Part shown: piece after piece, positions 8,040 to 16,633 of the stretch
Position numbering within the stretch: the stretch's first letter is position 1
Layout of the letters: the number at the start of each line of letters is the position of its first letter
From: Actinomycetes bacterium
Lineage (GTDB): Bacteria; Actinomycetota; Actinomycetes; Propionibacteriales; Propionibacteriaceae
Direction: 5' to 3'
DNA length: 64,000 bases
Assembly: GCA_023460935.1 (NCBI GenBank)
Contig: JAEWOI010000017.1
Span: 19,042 to 83,041, forward strand
Notes under the pieces: model-generated
What the model saw: the letters and a program-made list of their open reading frames with translations, nothing else
What the model was told of the DNA's origin: nothing
Database searches by the model: none
Program-made: the position numbers and the translations under genes

Positions 8040-8666
8040 ATGGACGTCCTGGTGACTGGCCGGCACTGCCAGATCCCCGATGAATTCCGCGCGCGGGTCG
8101 AGGAGAAGATCGCCTCGATCGAGAAGCTCAAGGACCGGGTGATCCGAGTAGAGGTGCAGGTGTCTGCCTATGGGTACAAACGCCAGCCCGACCAGTCCAC
8201 GCGGGTGGAGATCACCCTGCGCAGCCGCGGACCCGTGGTCCGCGCCGAGGCGTCCGCAGACGACAAGAACGTGGCCTTCGACCACGCGCTCGACCGGCTC
8301 AAGTCCCAGCTGCGGCGCGCTTCCGACCGCCGCAAGACCCACCGCGGGCTGCGGGGCTCCAGCCCGCTCACCGAGGTGGCCGGAGCCGAGCAGCAGGAGC
8401 AGGGCGAGGAACTGCGTCCGGAGATCCGCAAGATCGCCGGGCTCGAGATCCAGGGCGACGGCCCGCTCGTGGTGCGGGAGAAGTACTTCGACGCCACCCC
8501 GCTCAGCCTGGCCCAGGCGCTGGACGAGATGGAGCTGGTCGGCCACGACTTCTTCCTCTACGTCGATGCCGACACCGGCGCCCCGAGCGCCGTGTACCGC
8601 CGCAAGGCCTACGACTACGGCGTGATCCACCTGTCGGTCGACCAGGCCGAGGAGGCCACCGCCTGA
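8040..8666 (+). CDS. hpf: Long-form ribosome hibernation promoting factor
   Basis: A 208-residue long-type HPF. Residues 1 to about 100 form the S30AE/YfiA domain that sits in the decoding centre. A charged linker follows, then a C-terminal dimerisation domain at about 145-200 (VREKYFDATPLSLAQALDEMELVGHDFF), which pairs two 70S ribosomes into 100S dimers. It protects idle ribosomes in stationary phase or hypoxia. Its place between comF and secA matches the mycobacterial order (Rv3242c-Rv3241c-Rv3240c), although several uptake genes have come between here. A perfect hairpin after the stop should terminate the transcript. Confidence 0.95.
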   Translation: MDVLVTGRHCQIPDEFRARVEEKIASIEKLKDRVIRVEVQVSAYGYKRQPDQSTRVEITLRSRGPVVRAEASADDKNVAFDHALDRLKSQLRRASDRRKTHRGLRGSSPLTEVAGAEQQEQGEELRPEIRKIAGLEIQGDGPLVVREKYFDATPLSLAQALDEMELVGHDFFLYVDADTGAPSAVYRRKAYDYGVIHLSVDQAEEATA

Positions 8667-8672
8667 TCTTGA

Positions 8673-8724
8673 CCGCAAGCTGTGAGTTGGCCGCCGATCC
8701 CGGCGCCTGACTCACAGCTTGCGG
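8673..8724. terminator. Bidirectional terminator hairpin between hpf and the siderophore-interacting protein gene
   Basis: CCGCAAGCTGTGAGT (8673-8687) is repeated as its exact reverse complement at 8710-8724, giving a 15-base-pair stem with a 22-base loop. It lies between two convergent genes, 6 bases after the hpf stop and 30 bases after the minus-strand gene's stop. A short T-containing stretch follows on the plus strand. Confidence 0.8.
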
Positions 8725-8754
8725 CGTTTCGGGGCCAGCGGCGCCCCGGCACGG

Positions 8755-9612
8755 TCAGCCGCGGGCGGCGTGGCCCTCGCGCCAGTAACCCATGTAGGCG
8801 GCGTTGCCGCGGCCGTAGCCGGCGGGCGCGAGACGCTTGCGCAGCCGGTTGACCCAGCCGACCTCCCCGGCGATCCAGGCGTAGCGGTCCTGGTCGGCGC
8901 CGTCGGCCTCCTCCCAGAGCTCCGGGTCGAGCTCGGTGGGGGAGTCTGGGCTCGCCGGGCTGTCGAACAGCACCCGCTCGGCTGCACTGCCCACTGCCGC
9001 GCCCGCTGGCCGGACCGCCCAGTCGACCCGCACCCTGGCCGGGGACGGCAGCGGCAGCCGGTCGGAGTCGTGCGGCACCTCGACCACCACCTGGCAGGTC
9101 TGGTCCGCCTCCAGCACGGCGAGGATGTTGCGGATCGCCGGCAGGGCGGTCTCGTCGCCCACGCACAGCAGCCGGCGGGCACGGCCCGGACGCCAGGCCA
9201 GGCCGTCGGCCGACCCGCCGCCCGCAGGAGCGACCAGCAGCAGCCGGTCGCCCGGGACGGCGTCCAGCGCGAACCGGCTCAACGGACCGGTGTCGCCGTG
9301 CACGGCGAAGTCGATGTCGAGCTCGCCGGCCTCGGGGCGGTGGCCGGCGACGGTGTAGGTGCGCATCGGCGGCCGGGTCTCCTCCGGCTGCTGGACCCAC
9401 CACTGGTACCAGCCGGCCTGAGCCCAGGCTTCCGACGGCTCGGCGGGCAGGCCGGCCAGCTGCCCGGCATCGGGCAACAGCAGCTTCACCCGCTGGTCGA
9501 CGCCGGCCCACGCCAGCTCGGCGAGTTCCGGAGCGGCCAGGGTGAGCCGGCGGAAGGTGGCCGACAGCTGTTCGGTCGCTGCCACCGAGACCACGAACAG
9601 TCGGTAGCTCAC
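8755..9612 (-). CDS. Siderophore-interacting protein (FAD-dependent ferric-siderophore reductase)
   Basis: A 285-residue cytosolic flavoprotein of the ViuB/SIP family. It has an N-terminal FAD-binding beta-barrel with the RTYTVAG motif that holds FAD, followed by the SIP domain (LCVGDETALPAIRNIL) that binds the electron donor. It reduces ferric iron in imported siderophores so that iron is released. The GTG start at 9612 overlaps the permease stop by 4 bases, making it the last gene of the iron operon. In-frame codons upstream lie inside the permease and are not part of it. Ends at the hairpin shared with hpf. Confidence 0.93.
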   Translation of the reverse strand: MSYRLFVVSVAATEQLSATFRRLTLAAPELAELAWAGVDQRVKLLLPDAGQLAGLPAEPSEAWAQAGWYQWWVQQPEETRPPMRTYTVAGHRPEAGELDIDFAVHGDTGPLSRFALDAVPGDRLLLVAPAGGGSADGLAWRPGRARRLLCVGDETALPAIRNILAVLEADQTCQVVVEVPHDSDRLPLPSPARVRVDWAVRPAGAAVGSAAERVLFDSPASPDSPTELDPELWEEADGADQDRYAWIAGEVGWVNRLRKRLAPAGYGRGNAAYMGYWREGHAARG

Positions 9613-11705
9613 TGCGACCTCACCCTGGTGAGCAACCAGAGGAAGTACGGCGCACCGATCAGGGCCGTCACCAGCCCGGCCGGCAACTGGCTCGGCGCGA
9701 TCACCGTCCGGCCCACGGTGTCTGCGGCGACGACCAGCAGCCCGCCGAGCAGCGCGCTGAGGACGAGCAGCCGGCCGTGGGCCCTGCCGATGAGCAGGCG
9801 TGCGGCGTGCGGCGCCACCAGCCCGACGAAGGAGATCACGCCGATCGCGGCGGTGGCGGTGGCGGTCAGGACGACCGCGACCCCCAGGGCGAGCGCCCGG
9901 GTGCGGACGGTGTCCACGCTGAGCAGTCGCGGCGTGTCCTCGTCCACGGCCAGGAGGTCGAGCTCTGCGTGGGTGGCCCGAAGCGTCACCACCGCCACCA
10001 GCAGGCAGACCACGAGCGGCAGCAGGTGGTCCCAGCGGGCGCCGTAGGTGGAACCGCCGAGCCAAGTGATCGCCTTCGCCTGGTTCCAAGGGTCGGTGCG
10101 GACGATCAGGGCAGAGGTGATCGCTCCGGCGGCCGCAGCGATCCCTATCCCCACCAGGACGACCCTCGACTCGTGCAACCCGTGGCGCATCGTCAGCCCG
10201 TACAGCAGGGCCGCTGCGATACCCGCACCGAGCGCAGCACCGCCGGCGACGACCACCCAGGGCGCCTGCGGCACGCTGATCAGCGTTGCCACGGCGCCCA
10301 GGCCGGCCCCGGCGGAGACCCCGAGGACACTGGGGTCGGCCAGAGCGTTGCGGGTCACCCCCTGGACGAGGGCGCCGGCCACTGCCAGCGCCGCGCCGGC
10401 CAGCAGAGCCGTGGCCACCCGCGGGGAGCGCGCATCCAGGATGAAGGTGATCCGCCGCGATGCACGCCCGGACAGCCAGTTCGCCACGTCGCCGAACAAC
10501 AGCGTGGAGTCGCCCACCAGCAGGGCTGTGGCGGCCAGCGCAGCGACCACCACCGCGATGCCGGCGATCAGTACCGCCGGGTGCCGCCGTCCCCAGCCGA
10601 GGCTGATCCGGAGCGCCTCGACCGCAGCCGGTCCGCCGGGGCTGAGCCGGTGCGCTGCCACGGCGAGGAAGATGCCGCCGACGACCGTCGTCACGACGCC
10701 GGTGGGCACCTCCACGCCTTCCAGCGGACCGAACAGCAGCCGCAGCCCGACGTCTGAGCCCAGAACCACCAGCACGCCCGCGACCGCGCTCACCGGGATG
10801 CGCCAGGCGTGGCGCTGCAGCGGCGGCACCTTCGATGCGGCCAGCGCCACCAGTGCCGGGGCGCAGAGGCCGACGAAGCCGAGCGGGCCGGCGATGGTCA
10901 CCGCCGCTGCGCTGAGCAGCACCGCCGCGACAGCGAGCGCGAGCCGGTTGGCGCCCACGCGGACGCCGAGGCCGCGGGCCACGTCCTCGCCGAGGGCGAG
11001 CAGGTCGAGGTTGCGGGCGAGCAGCAGGGCAGCGGCCAGGCCGAGCACGATCGCGGGCATCACCTGCAGCACCCCGTCGAGGCCGCGCTGGTTGAGCGAG
11101 CCCGCCCCCCAGGCGAACAGGCCGCGGGTGGCCTGCAGCTGGGCGTTGAGCAGCATCATCGAAGCTGTGACGCTGTGCAGGCCCATCGCGAGCACGGTGC
11201 CGGCGAGCACCAGCCGCAGCGGGGAACCGGCTCCTCGCGTGAGCCCGAACAGGAGGGCGGCGGCGGCGAGGCCGCCGGCGAAGGCGATGCCGACCCCGCC
11301 CAGGGCGGGGATAGCCACCGGGAAGACGGCGGCCAGCACCAGCGCCAGGTGGGCGCCGGAGTTGATCGCCAGGGTGTCGGGGGAGGCCAGCGGGTTGCGG
11401 GCCAGTCCCTGCAGTACGCAGCCGGCGGCGCCCAGCGCCGTGCCCACGGCCAGCGCGGCCGCGAGCCGCGGCCACCGCGAGGAGATCACGACCAGCGCGT
11501 CGCCGTCCGCGCCCTGGCCGAGCACCAGCCGAAGCAGGTCGCCGGCGTCGACCGCTGCGGTGCCCTGGGTGAGGTGGACGGCGGCGAGGCCGGCCACTCC
11601 CGCCAGCAGCACCCCCACCAGGAGCCAGGCTCCGGGCAGGCCGCGTGGGCGCCCGGCCGGGGCGGCGGGAGCCAGCCCGGCCGGTGCGCCAGCGGTGATC
11701 GTCAC
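9609..11705 (-). CDS. Double-length ferric-siderophore ABC transporter permease (FhuB-like)
   Basis: A 698-residue membrane protein made of two FecCD/BtuC-type permease halves in one chain (about 1-345 and 360-698). Each half carries the GLARNPLASPDTLAINSG-type or GVTRNALADPSVLGVSAG-type motif and a GFVGLxxPH-like segment that contacts the ATPase. About 20 TM helices are expected. Most bacteria use two separate permease chains; E. coli FhuB is the known fused example. It moves ferric-siderophore through the membrane, working with the ATPase and binding protein encoded just upstream. The GTG start overlaps the binding-protein stop by 4 bases. Confidence 0.93.
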   Translation of the reverse strand: MTITAGAPAGLAPAAPAGRPRGLPGAWLLVGVLLAGVAGLAAVHLTQGTAAVDAGDLLRLVLGQGADGDALVVISSRWPRLAAALAVGTALGAAGCVLQGLARNPLASPDTLAINSGAHLALVLAAVFPVAIPALGGVGIAFAGGLAAAALLFGLTRGAGSPLRLVLAGTVLAMGLHSVTASMMLLNAQLQATRGLFAWGAGSLNQRGLDGVLQVMPAIVLGLAAALLLARNLDLLALGEDVARGLGVRVGANRLALAVAAVLLSAAAVTIAGPLGFVGLCAPALVALAASKVPPLQRHAWRIPVSAVAGVLVVLGSDVGLRLLFGPLEGVEVPTGVVTTVVGGIFLAVAAHRLSPGGPAAVEALRISLGWGRRHPAVLIAGIAVVVAALAATALLVGDSTLLFGDVANWLSGRASRRITFILDARSPRVATALLAGAALAVAGALVQGVTRNALADPSVLGVSAGAGLGAVATLISVPQAPWVVVAGGAALGAGIAAALLYGLTMRHGLHESRVVLVGIGIAAAAGAITSALIVRTDPWNQAKAITWLGGSTYGARWDHLLPLVVCLLVAVVTLRATHAELDLLAVDEDTPRLLSVDTVRTRALALGVAVVLTATATAAIGVISFVGLVAPHAARLLIGRAHGRLLVLSALLGGLLVVAADTVGRTVIAPSQLPAGLVTALIGAPYFLWLLTRVRSQ

Positions 11706-12691
11706 TTGCCGACGGCGCCCACGATGTCGGCGAGCCACTGCTCGGCCGAGGCCGGGCCGCCGTAGATCCAGATCCCGACGCCCATGCGGTGCACCCGCTC
11801 GCCCTTCACGAAGTCCAGCGACTGCCACAGCTTGTTGCCGGCCAGGTCCGCCAGCGGGTCGTCGGTGTCGGAGTTGCCCCAGTAGCCGAACTCGGTGCCC
11901 TCGGGCAGCTTGGTCAGCCCTTCCAGGTCCAGCGTGGACAGGCCCCAGCCCTCGTCACCGGGCTCGGTCCAGGCCGGCGTGAGGCCGATCTCGGTGGCCC
12001 AGGCGATCGCCTGCGACCCGGGTCCGTGCATGCGCAGGGAGAACGAGTTGCCCTCGGCGTAGATGTAGGACAGCGTGAACGGGGCCCCGGCCTTGCCGGC
12101 GTCGGCGAGCTGCTGCCTGGCCGTGGCCACAGCAGCGTCCAGGTCGGCCAGTGCCGCCTCGGCCTCGGCCTGCTTGCCCAACAGTTGCGCGGTCAGGTTG
12201 AAGTTGTCCTTCATCAGCTCGATGGGCCGCTTGGCGTCCGCCCCGGTGAGCAGCACGACGGGGGCGATCTCCTCCATCTGCTCCATCGCCGAATCCGGCA
12301 CCGAGCCGAGCACGCCGATGATCAGGTCGGGGTCGGCGGCTGCGACCGACTCCAGGCTGGGCTCGGTGCGGGTGCCGACGTCGATCGGGTCACCGGTCAG
12401 CGGTGCTGCCGTCACCCACGATGCGTAGCCCTTCACGTCTGCCACGCCCACCGGCTGCACGCCGAGGGTGACCACGTCCTCTGTCGTGTTCCACTCCAGC
12501 GAGACCACGCGGGTGGCCGGCGCGTCCAGGGTCACCTGCTTGCCGCGGCCGTCGGTGACCGTGATCGGGCCCGCAGCCGGGCTGGTGGAGCTCTCCGTGG
12601 CGGGCGCGGCCGGCGCCTCGGTGGTGCCGCAGCCGGCGAGGGCAGCCAGCGGCACGGCCAGCAGGGCGGTCAGGAGTTGGCGGGAACGCAT
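11702..12691 (-). CDS. Iron-siderophore ABC transporter substrate-binding lipoprotein
   Basis: A 329-residue exported lipoprotein with signal peptide and lipobox LAGC (cysteine 21), then a serine/alanine/proline-rich tether and a periplasmic-binding (TroA/FepB-type) domain. Recognisable parts are ITVTDGRGKQVTL, RVVSLEWNTTEDVVTLGV and DPDLIIGVLG, typical of ferric-siderophore binders. It captures the ligand outside the membrane and hands it to the FhuB-like permease. The ATG at 12691 lies inside the ATPase gene (22-base overlap), and its stop overlaps the permease start. The exact siderophore cannot be read from sequence. Confidence 0.93.
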   Translation of the reverse strand: MRSRQLLTALLAVPLAALAGCGTTEAPAAPATESSTSPAAGPITVTDGRGKQVTLDAPATRVVSLEWNTTEDVVTLGVQPVGVADVKGYASWVTAAPLTGDPIDVGTRTEPSLESVAAADPDLIIGVLGSVPDSAMEQMEEIAPVVLLTGADAKRPIELMKDNFNLTAQLLGKQAEAEAALADLDAAVATARQQLADAGKAGAPFTLSYIYAEGNSFSLRMHGPGSQAIAWATEIGLTPAWTEPGDEGWGLSTLDLEGLTKLPEGTEFGYWGNSDTDDPLADLAGNKLWQSLDFVKGERVHRMGVGIWIYGGPASAEQWLADIVGAVGK

Positions 12692-13515
12692 GCGGTCTCT
12701 TCCTTGTCGGTGGTGATGCGGTTGCGGCGCGGACGGCGGGGGAGGACGGTGGGGACGGACGTGGCCGGGTCGACGATCACGTCCACCTCGATCTCGTAGA
12801 CCTGGCTGAGCAGCGCGGCGTCGTAGACCGCGGCCGGGGAGCCGTGGCGGACCACGCGCCCCTCGTGCAGCAGCACGATCTCGTCCGCGATGGCCGCAGC
12901 CTGGTTGAGGTCGTGGAGCACGACGCCGACCGTGACGCCGTGCTCCTCGGCCAGCTCGCGGACGAGGTCGAGCAGCTCCACCTGGTAGCGCAGGTCGAGG
13001 TAGGTGGTGGGCTCATCGAGCAGCAGGACGGTGGTGTCCTGAGCGAGGCAGGCGGCGAGCCAGGCCCGCTGCACCTGGCCGCCCGAGAGCGTGCCGACGT
13101 CGTGGTGGGCGAGCTTGGCGAGGCCGGTGAGTTCCAGCGCCCGCTCGACCGCTGTGGCGCCTTCGGGATCGGCGCGGCGCCACCGTCCGCGGTGGGGATG
13201 GCGGCCCAGTTCCGCGACCTCGCGCACGGTCATCCCCGACAGTGCCGGCCGGCCCTGGGTGAGCACGGCCAGCTCCCTGGCCAGCTCGCGCGGCGTGAGG
13301 CTGCGCAGCGGGCTGTCCCCGACGTGCACCTCTCCGGCCATCAGGGGCAGCAGGGTAGACAACCCGCGCAGCAGGGTGGACTTGCCACTGCCGTTGGGGC
13401 CGATCAGCACGGTGACCCTGCCCGGGGCCAGCCGGACGTCCACATCGGTGAGCACGGGCTCCCCGCCGTAGCCGATCTGCAGCTGGTGCGCGGACAAGCC
13501 GATGAGTGGTGGCAT
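12670..13515 (-). CDS. Iron-siderophore ABC transporter ATP-binding protein
   Basis: A 281-residue FepC-type ATPase. Walker A is GPNGSGKST, the signature is LSGGQ and Walker B is VLLLDEPT, followed by the switch histidine in VVLHDLNQA. A basic tail (PRRPRRNR) ends the chain. It energises the fused permease encoded two genes later. I place the start at the ATG at 13515 (MPPLIGLSAHQL), where homology begins. That leaves no room for a ribosome-binding site between the codon and the iron box, which suggests a leaderless transcript. An upstream in-frame ATG at 13563, with AGGAA before it, would add 16 residues encoded through the box and is less likely. Confidence 0.92.
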   Translation of the reverse strand: MPPLIGLSAHQLQIGYGGEPVLTDVDVRLAPGRVTVLIGPNGSGKSTLLRGLSTLLPLMAGEVHVGDSPLRSLTPRELARELAVLTQGRPALSGMTVREVAELGRHPHRGRWRRADPEGATAVERALELTGLAKLAHHDVGTLSGGQVQRAWLAACLAQDTTVLLLDEPTTYLDLRYQVELLDLVRELAEEHGVTVGVVLHDLNQAAAIADEIVLLHEGRVVRHGSPAAVYDAALLSQVYEIEVDVIVDPATSVPTVLPRRPRRNRITTDKEETACVPANS

Positions 13516-13519
13516 GTAG

Positions 13520-13535
13520 GTAAGGCTAGCCTTAC
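13520..13535 (-). promoter_or_regulatory. DtxR/IdeR-type iron box
   Basis: GTAAGGCTAGCCTTAC is a perfect 16-base palindrome, flanked by T-rich and A-rich bases. It fits the DtxR/IdeR core AGGnnAGsCTnnCCT. It lies 4 bases upstream of the first gene of the siderophore operon and overlaps the probable -10 region (TAGCCT on the minus strand). DtxR-type repressors with Fe2+ would block transcription when iron is plentiful. The repressor gene is not in this window. Confidence 0.85.
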
Positions 13536-13606
13536 TTAAATAGGCAACGCAAAGCTTGTCCATTTCCTGGAGGTGGTTCTGGAACCGCCCCGCGTGGGCG
13601 GACGGG

Positions 13607-14809
13607 TCAGGAGACCAGGCGCGCGAGCGCGGGGGCGAGGGTGCCGGCACCCGCGACGGTGACGTCGGAGAGGGCCAGCCAGTCCGCCATCCGCCGCAGC
13701 TGCGCTGCGAGCCGAGCGGCGGTCTCCGCCTCGGGTGCCCCTTCCTCCAGCCACGCCGACTGCACGAGCAGCGCCGCAGCCTTCCGGTCGGCCTTCAGGT
13801 CGACCCGAGCAGCGATCCGGTCGTCCATCACGAACAGGTAGACGTAGTAGCCGTGCACCCGCTCGGCCTGCGGGGTGTAGAGGCCGATCCGGTAGTGCAC
13901 CCCGAACAGCTCCAGCAGCCGGCGGCGCTCGAACACCAGCGAGTCGAAGGGGCTGACGAGGGCGTCGACGGCGATCCGGCGCGGTCGCGCCGCGGCGTGC
14001 CAGAGGTAAGCGGGCCGGCTCCAGCCCTGCACCTCCACGGGCTCCAGCTCGCCGGTGCCGACAAGGGCCGCGATGGCTTCGCGGGTGCCGTCCGCCGCGG
14101 TCCGGAAGTAGTCGGCGATGCCGACCCCGGTGGCCACGCCGAGCGCGCGTGCAGCCCGTCGCACCAGTTCGGTCCGCGCCTCGCCGACGGTCGGCGTGGG
14201 CGCGCCAACCACCGCGGCCGGCAGCACTCGTCCGGGCAGGTCGTAGCAGCGCTCGAACTGGGCGTTGCGGCCGGCGCTGGTCAGCTCGCCGACCCAGAAC
14301 AACCACTCCAGCGCCGACTTCACGTCCGACCAGTTCCACCAGCCGCCGGGGGTGCGTTCCTGCTCGTGCTCGACCTGGCGGGCGGTCAGCGGGCCGCGTT
14401 CGGCCACCTGCCGCAGCACCTTCGCCAGCAGTTGCGGCTGCTCGCGCTGGATCCGCTCCATCGCCGACCAGGGCCGGGTGGCGTGGGCGTCCATCCGGAA
14501 CCGCAGGGCCGGCTGCAGCCGGACGTCGATCAGCGAGGCTGCGTGGCCCCAGAACTCGAACAGGCGGCGGGGTGCGGTGTTGCCGGCCCGGTCGAGCAGG
14601 CCGCGGTCGTAGGGGCCGAGGCGGGAGAACAGCGGCATGTAGTGCGCGCGCACCGCGACGTTGACCGAGTCGATCTGGAACTGGGCCACCTCATCGATCA
14701 CCCGCTGCACCTGGCGCATGGTCACCGGCTGCGACGACGCGCGCCGGCCGAAGCCCTGGGCGGCGAGGGCAATCCGCCGGGCCTGCGCAGCGTTGAGTCG
14801 AGCCGTCAT
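13607..14809 (-). CDS. Winged-helix DNA glycosylase of the YcaQ/AlkX family
   Basis: A 400-residue protein of the HTH_42 (YcaQ/AlkZ) family. Members remove bases from DNA interstrand crosslinks and bulky N7-guanine adducts. The catalytic Q-hydrophobic-D motif is at Q45-I46-D47 (in AQFQIDSVNV), the form seen in E. coli YcaQ/AlkX rather than the QxQ of azinomycin-resistance AlkZ. Tandem winged-helix domains follow, with family motifs RLFEFWGHAASL and SPFDSLVFERRRLLELF. It starts 45 bases after the stop of the glutamate-transporter ATPase on the same strand and may be read through from it. No self-resistance or antibiotic genes are nearby, so a general repair role is more likely. Confidence 0.86.
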   Translation of the reverse strand: MTARLNAAQARRIALAAQGFGRRASSQPVTMRQVQRVIDEVAQFQIDSVNVAVRAHYMPLFSRLGPYDRGLLDRAGNTAPRRLFEFWGHAASLIDVRLQPALRFRMDAHATRPWSAMERIQREQPQLLAKVLRQVAERGPLTARQVEHEQERTPGGWWNWSDVKSALEWLFWVGELTSAGRNAQFERCYDLPGRVLPAAVVGAPTPTVGEARTELVRRAARALGVATGVGIADYFRTAADGTREAIAALVGTGELEPVEVQGWSRPAYLWHAAARPRRIAVDALVSPFDSLVFERRRLLELFGVHYRIGLYTPQAERVHGYYVYLFVMDDRIAARVDLKADRKAAALLVQSAWLEEGAPEAETAARLAAQLRRMADWLALSDVTVAGAGTLAPALARLVS

Positions 14810-14854
14810 CGCACGCAGCCTAGCGACGCCCGCCGACGGTGAGCGCGGACCGGG

Positions 14855-15730
14855 TCAGCCGAACAAGCGGCTGCCGTGGTGCGGTTCCCCGGCGACGCGG
14901 GGCGGTTCCTCGCGGTGGCGCGCGGCGTAGGCCGCGTCCTCGTCCCCGGCGTGGACGTTGGTCGGGTCGAGCACCCGGCGCAGGAACGTGCGGGTGCGCT
15001 CCTCCTTGGGGTCGCCGATCACCTCGGCCGGGGTGCCCTCCTCGACGATCACGCCGCCGTCCATGAACAGCACCCGGTCGGCGACCTCGCGGGCGAACGC
15101 CATCTCGTGGGTCACCACCATCATCGTCATGCCGCCGTCGGCCAGGTCGCGCATGACCGAGAGCACGTCACCGACCAGTTCGGGGTCGAGCGCGGACGTG
15201 GGCTCGTCGAAGAGCATCATCTCCGGGTCCATGCTGAGGGCGCGGGCGATCGCCACGCGCTGCTGCTGGCCGCCGGACATCTGGGCCGGGAAGGAGTGGC
15301 CGCGGTCGCCCAGCCCCACCTTCTCCAGGTTCTCCTGGGCGATCCGGCGAGCCTCCTCCGGATCCTTCTTCAGCACCCGGATCAGGGCGATGGTGCAGTT
15401 CTGCAGGGCGGTGAGGTGCGGGAACAAGTTGAAGGACTGGAAGACCATCCCCATCGTCGTGCGCAGCCGGTCGATGTCTGCGTCGGGGTCGGTGATCTCC
15501 TCGTTGAGGATGAAGATGCGGCCCTGCGTCGGCTGCTCCAGCAGGTTCACGCAGCGCAACAGCGTGGACTTGCCCGAGCCGGACGGCCCGATCACGCAGA
15601 CCACCTCGCCGCGGTGCACGGTGGTGGTGATGCCCTTGAGCACCTCCAGGTCGCCGAAGCTCTTGTGCAGGTCGTAGATCTGGATCTCGTCGTTGCGGTC
15701 GCCGGTCGGGATCTGCTGGGTCATGGTCAC
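14855..15730 (-). CDS. Polar amino-acid (glutamate-type) ABC transporter ATP-binding protein
   Basis: A 291-residue GlnQ/GluA-type ATPase. Walker A is GPSGSGKST, followed by the Q-loop (MVFQSFNLFPHLT), signature MSGGQQQRVAIARAL, Walker B MMLFDEPTSALD and the switch histidine in VVTHEM. The C-terminal tail, about 40 residues past the ATPase core, is longer than usual and charged. It drives import of a polar amino acid with the permease (4-base overlap) and the binding lipoprotein upstream. Glutamate is the likely substrate, judged from family resemblance only. Confidence 0.93.
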   Translation of the reverse strand: MTMTQQIPTGDRNDEIQIYDLHKSFGDLEVLKGITTTVHRGEVVCVIGPSGSGKSTLLRCVNLLEQPTQGRIFILNEEITDPDADIDRLRTTMGMVFQSFNLFPHLTALQNCTIALIRVLKKDPEEARRIAQENLEKVGLGDRGHSFPAQMSGGQQQRVAIARALSMDPEMMLFDEPTSALDPELVGDVLSVMRDLADGGMTMMVVTHEMAFAREVADRVLFMDGGVIVEEGTPAEVIGDPKEERTRTFLRRVLDPTNVHAGDEDAAYAARHREEPPRVAGEPHHGSRLFG

Positions 15731-16548
15731 TTCGCCTTCTTCGACTTGGCTTCCATCCGCCGCACCAGGAACGTGAGCGGCAGGGTGATCACCAGGTAGG
15801 TGAAGCCCGCGACCACGAGGGGAGTGATGTTGGCGTAGGTGTTGGTGAGGTCACGGCCGTACTTGGTCAGCTCGAAGGTCTCCGCCGTCAGGCCCAGTAC
15901 GTAGACCAGGGAGGAGTCCTTGGTGAGCAGCACCAGCTCGTTGGTCAGCGGCGGGGTGACGATCCGGAAGGCCTGCGGCAGGATGATCCGGCGCATTGCC
16001 ATTCCCGGCGTCATGCCGAGGGAGCGGGCAGCCTCCATCTGTCCCTTCGGCACCGCCTCGATACCGGCCCGGATGGTCTCCGACATGTACGCGGCCGACA
16101 CCATGCCGAGCGCCGTCCAGACGGTGCCGTAGGGCTCCAGCGGGAAGCGCAGCCCCGGGAAGCCCAGGGCGATCAGGCCGAAGGCGAGCAGCACGATGAT
16201 CGCCGGGACCCCGCGGAAGAACTCGGTGTAGATCGTGGCGAGCCAGCGGTAGGGGGCCACCTGGGAGAGCTTCATCAGGGCCAGGACGGTGCCCAGCACC
16301 AGGCCGAAGATGAACGCGCCGGTGGTGTAGACAACGGTGTTGAGCAGCGCCTGGCCCAGGCCGGGGCCGACCGTGGCCTGCACCAGGTCGGGCCTGAGGA
16401 AGGCTCGCTGCAGCTGCTGGCCGTCCGCGAACAGCACGACCAGCAGCAGGAGCAGCACGAGCACCGCGTACTGGGCGATCCGGATGCGCTGCGCCCGCTT
16501 CCTTGGCGACAGCTTCTTCCTTGTGGCCGGAGCCGTTGCGGTAGTCAT
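15727..16548 (-). CDS. Polar amino-acid ABC transporter permease
   Basis: A 273-residue HisM/GlnP-type permease. A basic cytosolic start (RKKLSPRKRAQRIRI) is followed by a first TM helix, the coupling motif GMTPGMAMRRIILPQAFRIVTPPL, and about five further helices. Only one permease gene is present, so the channel is probably a homodimer, unlike the GluC/GluD pair of Corynebacterium. The ATG start at 16548 follows an 85-base gap after the binding-protein gene that contains a hairpin. The stop overlaps the ATPase start by 4 bases. Confidence 0.92.
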   Translation of the reverse strand: MTTATAPATRKKLSPRKRAQRIRIAQYAVLVLLLLLVVLFADGQQLQRAFLRPDLVQATVGPGLGQALLNTVVYTTGAFIFGLVLGTVLALMKLSQVAPYRWLATIYTEFFRGVPAIIVLLAFGLIALGFPGLRFPLEPYGTVWTALGMVSAAYMSETIRAGIEAVPKGQMEAARSLGMTPGMAMRRIILPQAFRIVTPPLTNELVLLTKDSSLVYVLGLTAETFELTKYGRDLTNTYANITPLVVAGFTYLVITLPLTFLVRRMEAKSKKAK

Positions 16549-16585
16549 GTCCGTGTCCTCTCGAGGGGTTCACCGCACCGGCGCC

Positions 16586-16612
16586 GCGCCCGGCCGTCCG
16601 AACGACCGGCGC
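16586..16612 (-). promoter_or_regulatory. Possible attenuating hairpin between binding-protein and permease genes
   Basis: GCGCCcGG (16586-16593) can pair with CCGGCGC (16606-16612) with one bulge and a 12-base loop. Such hairpins after a substrate-binding gene often stop part of the transcripts, so that more binding protein than permease is made. The structure is modest and the role is inferred. Confidence 0.4.
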
Positions 16613-16633
16613 GCCACGCCGGGCGTCAGGGCG

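Noticed and set aside
8755..11475. One 906-codon frame joining permease shadow and siderophore-interacting protein
   Set aside because: The first two-thirds is an off-frame reading of the permease gene. The real protein starts at the GTG at 9612, in a 4-base overlap.
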